Source: an uncultured Atopobiaceae bacterium (GTDB taxonomy: Bacteria > Actinomycetota > Coriobacteriia > Coriobacteriales > Atopobiaceae). From it: DNA of 19,949 nucleotides. Positions within the stretch are counted from its first letter, which is position 1; the number at the start of each line of letters is the position of its first letter. The notes beneath the pieces are model-generated. The model worked only from the letters and a program-made list of their open reading frames with translations. It ran no database searches and was not told the DNA's origin. This document shows, piece by piece, positions 14,343 through 19,949 of this stretch. A program made the translations under genes and the position numbers. Where the stretch lies: positions 1-19,949 of the forward strand of contig CAMYZR010000004.1 in the NCBI GenBank assembly GCA_947303905.1, written 5' to 3'.

Positions 14343-14579
14343 GGGTGACTCCCTTCGTTGCGTGCATCTTATATATATGAGTATGACGCTTCCCGCAGAG
14401 TGGGTACGCTAGGCCTGCGGATGCGACCGCACACGCCTTATATGTGAAGAAGCAAAAAATCTCATGCAAACGCACTTAGATAATGTATACGATTCAAACG
14501 CATTGGGAACAAATACCTCTGACAAACAAGGAACCAACTCCGGGGGCAACGCCCAGAGTCTCAAACGAAAGGAATCACA
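14343..14579. promoter_or_regulatory. Divergent regulatory region between yfcE and dnaK
   Basis: The 237 bases hold the promoters of both units. No consensus HAIR operator (CTTGAGT-N7-ACTCAAG) or CIRCE element is visible. The hexamer CAAACG occurs three times on the plus strand (14467-14472, 14495-14500, 14562-14567); the first two extend to CAAACGCA and start 28 bases apart. TATACG at 14486-14491, lying between those copies, is a possible dnaK -10, without a clear -35. Confidence 0.5.
14537..14559 (+). promoter_or_regulatory. Hairpin in the dnaK 5' untranslated region
   Basis: ACTC (14537-14540) pairs with GAGT (14556-14559), and GGGC pairs with GCCC around an AAC loop, with small internal unpaired bases. 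It ends eight bases before the ribosome binding site AAAGGA (14568-14573). It could affect mRNA stability or initiation; the ACTC/GAGT spacing is wrong for CIRCE. Confidence 0.4.
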
Positions 14580-16454
<1,875 letters not shown>

Positions 16455-16483
16455 CGCCTAGCGCACCAAAGACGAGTTGACCG

Positions 16484-16516
16484 TGGCGGGAGCGGGCATG
16501 GATTCCGCTCCCGCCA
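16484..16516 (+). terminator. Perfect hairpin between dnaK and grpE
   Basis: tggcgggagcgg (16484-16495) pairs perfectly with ccgctcccgcca (16505-16516) around a 9-base loop. No T-run follows, so it is more likely a partial terminator, or a processing or mRNA-protecting element, that lowers expression of the downstream genes relative to dnaK. Confidence 0.65.
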
Positions 16517-16572
16517 TACTGGCAAAAGACCACCCTGGGCCAGATGGCCCGAGCGATAGTTGGGAGAGTGAC

Positions 16573-17292
16573 GTGAAGGTGCCCATCGATGTTGAGAACG
16601 ACGAGATCCGCGAGGATGTCGACGAGGTCGTGGAGCCCGATATGCAGGACAGCGAGCTGACTCCCGAGGAGGAGGCTGCCATGGTGGAGGCCGCAAAGCG
16701 CGCCGGCGCCGAGGCCGCCGAGGCCGACATGGCCGCCGAGGCCGAGCGTGCTCAGAACGACCTGCAAGAGCAGCTCAACGCCGCGATCGAGGAGAGCGAG
16801 GCTGCCAAGAAGGAGGCCGCCGATGCCACCGATCGCCTGCTGCGCCTGCAGGCGGACTGGGACAACTACCGTCGTCGCACCGCTCAGGAGCGCATTGCCG
16901 AGCGCGAGCGCGCGGCCGAGAAGCTGGTGACCAACCTGCTGCCCGTCCTCGATGACATGGAGCGCGCCTCCGACCATGCGACCAAGACCGCCGAGGGCGA
17001 CGAGAAGATCATCCAGTTTGTCGACGGCGTCATGGCGGTGCATGCCAAGATGCTCGACATCCTGGGCAAGGAGGGCGTCGAGGTCATCGACCCGGCTGGC
17101 GAGCCCTTCGATCCGCTGGTGCACCAGGCCGTGGGTCGCGAGGAGAACGCCGAAGCCTACGACGAGACCGTCGCCCAGGTCTACCAGAAGGGCTACCGCA
17201 TGGGTGGCAAGGTCATCCGCTCCGCGATGGTGACCGTCACCTACGGTGGACCCAAGCGTCCCGCCGAGCCCACGGAGGCTGAGGCGGAGTAG
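16573..17292 (+). CDS. grpE: Nucleotide exchange factor GrpE
   Basis: GrpE (239 residues from this start) releases ADP from DnaK. An acidic N-terminus (DENDE-like and EEEAA runs) leads to a long dimerising coiled coil (about 45-110) that reaches LLRLQADWDNYRRRTAQER. The compact C-terminal beta domain carries the family signature around VEVIDPAGEPFDPLVHQAV and VYQKGYRMGGKVIRSAMVTV. I chose GTG 16573 (MKVPIDVENDE) because GGGAGAG (16562-16568) lies just upstream; GTG 16579 is also possible. A farther in-frame GTG at 16477 is unlikely because its first codons would run through the perfect hairpin at 16484-16516. Confidence 0.96.
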   Translation: MKVPIDVENDEIREDVDEVVEPDMQDSELTPEEEAAMVEAAKRAGAEAAEADMAAEAERAQNDLQEQLNAAIEESEAAKKEAADATDRLLRLQADWDNYRRRTAQERIAERERAAEKLVTNLLPVLDDMERASDHATKTAEGDEKIIQFVDGVMAVHAKMLDILGKEGVEVIDPAGEPFDPLVHQAVGREENAEAYDETVAQVYQKGYRMGGKVIRSAMVTVTYGGPKRPAEPTEAEAE

Positions 17293-17368
17293 CCAAGCCC
17301 GCGGGCGGGCCGCGGCCATGTGCCCGTCTCGCCCGAAGGCATGACAACGAAAGGAGGCGTTGCCTCAC

Positions 17369-18337
17369 ATGGCTGGCAAGAGGAACTACTACGACATCCT
17401 GGGCGTGCAGCGCGACGCCACCCAGGACGACATCAAGAAGGCCTTCCGCAAGCTGGCGGCCAAGTACCACCCCGACGCCGGCGGTGACGAGGAGAAGTTC
17501 AAGGAGGTCAGCGAGGCCTACACGACCCTCTCCGATGCCGAGAAGCGCAAGGAGTACGACCAGCTGCTGATGTTTGGCGGCATTCCCGGCGCCGACTTTG
17601 GCGGCTCGGGCGGACGCAACCGTGGCGGCTACACCTATACCGGCAACGGTGCGGACTGGTCTGACATCTTCGAGAACATCCGCAGTGGCGACGGCGCGTT
17701 TGGCGGCTTTGACTTCTCCACCATCTTTGGCGGTCAGCCGGGCAGCGGAACGCGGACGAACCGTCCCACCAAGGGTGGCGACCTCACGATGACGGTGGAC
17801 GTCACTGCCGAGGAGGCCTTCAGCGGCGCGCAGCGCAAGGTGAGCTACACCATCCCCTCCACGGGAGAGAAGCAGAGCCTGACGGTCAAGGTGCCGGCTG
17901 GCGCGGTCGACGGCGGAAAGCTTCGCTACCGTGGTCGCGGCGAGTACGGCACCAACGGCGGCGCGCGCGGCGACCTGGTGATCACCACCCGTGTCGCGGA
18001 GCACCCGCTGTTCAAGCGCGATGGCGCTGACGTGCGCATGGAGCTGCCCATCAGCATGTACGAGGCGGCGCTCGGCGCGGAGGTCAACGTGCCCACACCC
18101 GATGGCTCGACCTGCCGTCTCAAGATTCCCGCTGGCACGCAGGATGGCAAGACCTTCCGCTTCCGCGACCTTGGCGCGCCAAACGTCAAGCGCAAGGGGA
18201 GCAAGGGTGCCCTCTACGTGAAGGTGCGGGTCAAGGTGCCCACCCGCCTGTCGGCAAAGGAGCGCGAGTCCCTCGAGGCGCTGCGCACCGCCGACGAGCG
18301 CGAGTACAGGAAGGACGTCGAGAGCTATGGCGCGTAG
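17369..18337 (+). CDS. dnaJ: J-domain co-chaperone without a zinc-finger region (class B, CbpA-like)
   Basis: This J-protein (322 residues) stimulates the DnaK ATPase and delivers clients. The J-domain (about 5-70) holds HPD at 34-36. A Gly/Phe/Asp-rich linker (about 78-130) includes DIFENI and FGGFDF. The two beta-barrel substrate-binding domains start at GGDLTMTVDVTAEEAFSG. The four CXXCXGXG zinc-binding repeats of class A DnaJ are absent; there is a single cysteine in the whole protein. It is therefore a class B protein like CbpA, although it occupies the usual dnaJ position of the operon. AAGGAGG (17351-17357) favours ATG 17369 over TTG 17360. The hspR start lies 11 bases inside its 3' end. 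Confidence 0.95.
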   Translation: MAGKRNYYDILGVQRDATQDDIKKAFRKLAAKYHPDAGGDEEKFKEVSEAYTTLSDAEKRKEYDQLLMFGGIPGADFGGSGGRNRGGYTYTGNGADWSDIFENIRSGDGAFGGFDFSTIFGGQPGSGTRTNRPTKGGDLTMTVDVTAEEAFSGAQRKVSYTIPSTGEKQSLTVKVPAGAVDGGKLRYRGRGEYGTNGGARGDLVITTRVAEHPLFKRDGADVRMELPISMYEAALGAEVNVPTPDGSTCRLKIPAGTQDGKTFRFRDLGAPNVKRKGSKGALYVKVRVKVPTRLSAKERESLEALRTADEREYRKDVESYGA

Positions 18338-18749
18338 CGACGACAGCAAGGACAAGCCGCTCTACATGATCAGCGTGGCTGCCGAGCTCACGGGCATGCA
18401 TCCGCAGACCCTGCGCGTCTACGAGCAAAAGGGCCTGGTGACGCCGGGTCGCTCTCGCGGCAACACGCGCCTGTACTCCCAGAGCGACATCGAGCGGCTC
18501 AACCTCATCAGCAAGCTGACCGACGAGGGCATCAACCTTGCGGGCGTGGTGCGCATCCTCGACATGCGAGAGCGCCAGGTGGAGCGCGAGAACGAGATCG
18601 ACGAGCTCCGTGCCCGCGTGCGCGAGCTCGAGGACCAGGTGCACGAGTACCGCATGCGCGAGCGCATCACCGCGCTCACGCGCTACGACGGACAAGGCCC
18701 CGAGCAGGTCATGCGCGGGCTGCTGGAGAGCGGGCTGGGCGGCAACTAG
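18327..18749 (+). CDS. hspR: Heat-shock repressor HspR (MerR family)
   Basis: HspR (140 residues) is the transcriptional repressor of the dnaK operon and, in other actinobacteria, of clpB and lon. The MerR-type winged helix lies at about 13-80: MISVAAELTGMHPQTLRVYE, KGLVTPGRSRGNTRLYS, then DIERLNLISKLTDEGINLAGV. A coiled-coil helix of REREN/ELEDQ character follows (about 80-115). DnaK is the known co-repressor, forming a feedback loop in which free DnaK shuts off its own operon. The gene overlaps dnaJ by 11 bases. AGGAAGGA (18308-18315) is its likely ribosome binding site inside dnaJ. Confidence 0.96.
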   Translation: MARSDDSKDKPLYMISVAAELTGMHPQTLRVYEQKGLVTPGRSRGNTRLYSQSDIERLNLISKLTDEGINLAGVVRILDMRERQVERENEIDELRARVRELEDQVHEYRMRERITALTRYDGQGPEQVMRGLLESGLGGN

Positions 18750-18771
18750 CTCAGGCCATACAAGCAGAAAG

Positions 18772-18806
18772 CGGCCGCTGCGACGGAAGTGTCGCGGCGG
18801 CCGTTT
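18772..18806 (+). terminator. Intrinsic terminator of the dnaK operon
   Basis: cggccgctgcgac (18772-18784) pairs with gtcgcggcggccg (18791-18803), a 13-bp stem with one G-T wobble and a 6-base loop, followed by TTTGGTTT. It lies 22 bases after the hspR stop. Confidence 0.88.
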
Positions 18807-18939
18807 GGTTTATGGGGCGAGACGTTGGGGAGCCGCGCTACCTGCAAATGGGAATGCCGCTGGGACGATGCGAGAAATGCGCACAGCATAGGCTGCCGTA
18901 TCATTGAAGAGTCGGGCAATGCGGCAGGGAGGGGCGCAT

Positions 18940-19845
18940 ATGGTCCTGATTCTCATTAAGCAGATCGTGGTCATGCTGGCGATGATGTCTATTGGCGTCG
19001 CCCTGTTCAAGCTCGGGCAAATCGACGAGAAGGGCGTGGGCCAGCTGTCCAACCTTGCCCTGTACGTGGCTACACCCTGCGTGGTGATTCGCGCGCTGGC
19101 CATTCCGTACGATGCGGAAAAGATCTCGACCGGCATCCTTGTGATGCTGTTCTTCCTGATCATCTTTGCCGTGTCGGTGGTCATCGGGCGCTTTGGCTGC
19201 GGAAGGGCCGATCGCGTGGGCACCTTTGCCGTGGTCTTCTCCAATTCGGGCTTTGTGGGCATCCCGCTCATCCAGGGCATTCTGGGCGACGAGTACGTCT
19301 TCTACGTGACCATGACCATGGTGGTGGGCACGCTGACCTTCTGGACCTACGGTGTCCTGCTCATGAGCGGTGACAAGAACGAGGTTTCCATCAAGAAGAT
19401 CCTCACCAACCCCAACCTGATTGCCGTGGTCGTGGGCATGATCATCTTCTTCACGATTGACGAGCTGCCCTACGTGGTCATGCAGACGCTCACCGGCATG
19501 GCCAACATGAACACCGGTCTGGGCATGGTCATTCTCGGTGCCACGCTTGGCGCGTCCAACGTCGGCCTCATGATCACGGACACGCGCCTGTACAAGGCGA
19601 TTGCCCTGCGCCTCGTGGTGGTTCCCCTGGCCTGCATCCCCATACTCCTGCTGATGCCCGTGCCCTTTGAGGTCCGCATGGTCATGATGATCATCGCGGC
19701 GGCACCCGCGGCCTCGGCCACGTCGATGCTGGCGCTCAAGTACGGCGCCGACTACTCGTACGGCACGGGCCTGTCCATCGGCACCACCATCGTATCCATG
19801 CTCACCATGCCCCTCGTGCTGGCGCTTGCCATGCAGGTTCTCTAG
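18940..19845 (+). CDS. AEC-family (auxin efflux carrier-like) permease
   Basis: This inner-membrane protein (301 residues, about ten predicted helices) belongs to the AEC family, related to malate/malonate permeases such as MdcF. The helix-rich N-terminus starts LILIKQIVVMLAMMSIGVAL. The family features NLALYVATPCVVIRAL and FAVVFSNSGFVGIPLIQGILG (about 88-108) are clear, as is the C-terminal MIIAAAPAASATSMLALKYGAD segment. Known members move organic anions; this one's substrate cannot be told from sequence. GGGAGG (18928-18933) six bases upstream selects ATG 18940 over the upstream in-frame ATG 18919 and TTG 18904. Its stop overlaps the ribosome binding site of the next gene, so the two are probably an operon, perhaps for sugar or organic-acid use. 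Confidence 0.92.
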   Translation: MVLILIKQIVVMLAMMSIGVALFKLGQIDEKGVGQLSNLALYVATPCVVIRALAIPYDAEKISTGILVMLFFLIIFAVSVVIGRFGCGRADRVGTFAVVFSNSGFVGIPLIQGILGDEYVFYVTMTMVVGTLTFWTYGVLLMSGDKNEVSIKKILTNPNLIAVVVGMIIFFTIDELPYVVMQTLTGMANMNTGLGMVILGATLGASNVGLMITDTRLYKAIALRLVVVPLACIPILLLMPVPFEVRMVMMIIAAAPAASATSMLALKYGADYSYGTGLSIGTTIVSMLTMPLVLALAMQVL

Positions 19846-19856
19846 GAGGTCGTCCC

Positions 19857-19949
19857 ATGAAGCTTCAGCTCACCATTGACCACGGCAAGCGCCATGAGGT
19901 CATCGCTATCGTGAACGAGCTTGCGGACTACGTGGACATCGTCGAGATC
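19857..19949 (+). CDS. Hexulose-6-phosphate synthase/OMP decarboxylase-family protein, 3' partial
   Basis: Only the first 31 residues are inside the window: MKLQLTIDHGKR, then ADYVDIVEI. This start and the second-strand DYVDIVEI match the (beta/alpha)8 barrel family that includes 3-hexulose-6-phosphate synthase (HxlA) and 3-keto-L-gulonate-6-phosphate decarboxylase (UlaD). The D in position 8 fits the first-strand aspartate of the family. Which reaction it performs cannot be decided from this fragment. AGGAGG (19844-19849) overlaps the preceding stop codon and gives a good spacing, indicating co-translation with the AEC permease. Confidence 0.75.
   Translation, partial: MKLQLTIDHGKRHEVIAIVNELADYVDIVEI

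Noticed and set aside
14475..14498. HAIR-like operator made of CTTAGAT and ATTCAAA upstream of dnaK
   Set aside because: Each half matches only five of seven consensus bases and the gap is 10 rather than 7 bases, so it is not a credible HAIR site.
14537..14559. CIRCE element (ACTC...GAGT) before dnaK
   Set aside because: The arms are only four bases long and the gap is 15 rather than 9 bases, and the operon carries HspR, not HrcA.
16477..16572. Extended grpE N-terminus from an upstream GTG
   Set aside because: The extra codons run through a perfect 12-bp hairpin and have no ribosome binding site, and the segment does not look like GrpE.
17297..17306. GC-only palindrome GCCCGCGGGC between grpE and dnaJ
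   Set aside because: It has no loop, and such palindromes are frequent in GC-rich DNA. I see no clear terminator or operator there.

Overview
The window is high-GC, densely coded DNA from an actinomycete-type bacterium. The gene order dnaK-grpE-dnaJ-hspR with a MerR-type HspR is an actinobacterial signature. Together with the anaerobic enzyme IorAB, it suggests an anaerobic gut or oral member of the Coriobacteriia (Olsenella, Atopobium or Collinsella type). This placement is inferred from gene content and composition, not from a marker-gene search. I see no rRNA, tRNA, CRISPR array, transposase or integrase, and no gene-free stretch longer than 300 bases.

Layout, left to right. (1) Positions 1-7583: the 3' end of a nonribosomal peptide synthetase (adenylation, carrier and condensation domains). 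It is followed on the same strand by a GAF-domain/ABC ATPase fusion and a very large FtsX/MacB-type permease with an extracytoplasmic coiled coil of about 515 residues. This looks like a small biosynthesis-plus-membrane-machine cluster, closed by a strong terminator. (2) 7722-10129: iorA-iorB, indolepyruvate:ferredoxin oxidoreductase, closed by a second hairpin. (3) 10240-13135: a signalling island made of a small HTH-like protein, a membrane-anchored Ser/Thr protein kinase, a paralogue of the first HTH-like protein, and a membrane-anchored OB-fold-like protein. It contains an AT-rich patch and an unusual translation start. (4) 13190-14342, minus strand: a YfcE-like metallophosphoesterase followed by a Qnr/McbG-like pentapeptide-repeat protein. 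(5) 14580-18749: the heat-shock operon dnaK-grpE-dnaJ-hspR. Its J-protein lacks the zinc-finger region, a perfect hairpin lies between dnaK and grpE, and dnaJ and hspR overlap. (6) 18940 to the end: an AEC-family permease and the start of a hexulose-6-phosphate synthase/OMP-decarboxylase-family gene, tightly linked.

How they work together: the NRPS, GAF-ABC and permease genes probably make and export a product, or sense and respond to an envelope signal. IorAB feeds electrons from aromatic 2-oxo acids into ferredoxin. The kinase and its two HTH-like partners look like an uncharacterised membrane-to-DNA signalling unit and are the best candidate here for an undescribed system. HspR, encoded last in its operon, is expected to repress that operon with DnaK as co-repressor, but I could not find a consensus HAIR operator. 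A repeated CAAACG element upstream of dnaK may be the operator instead.
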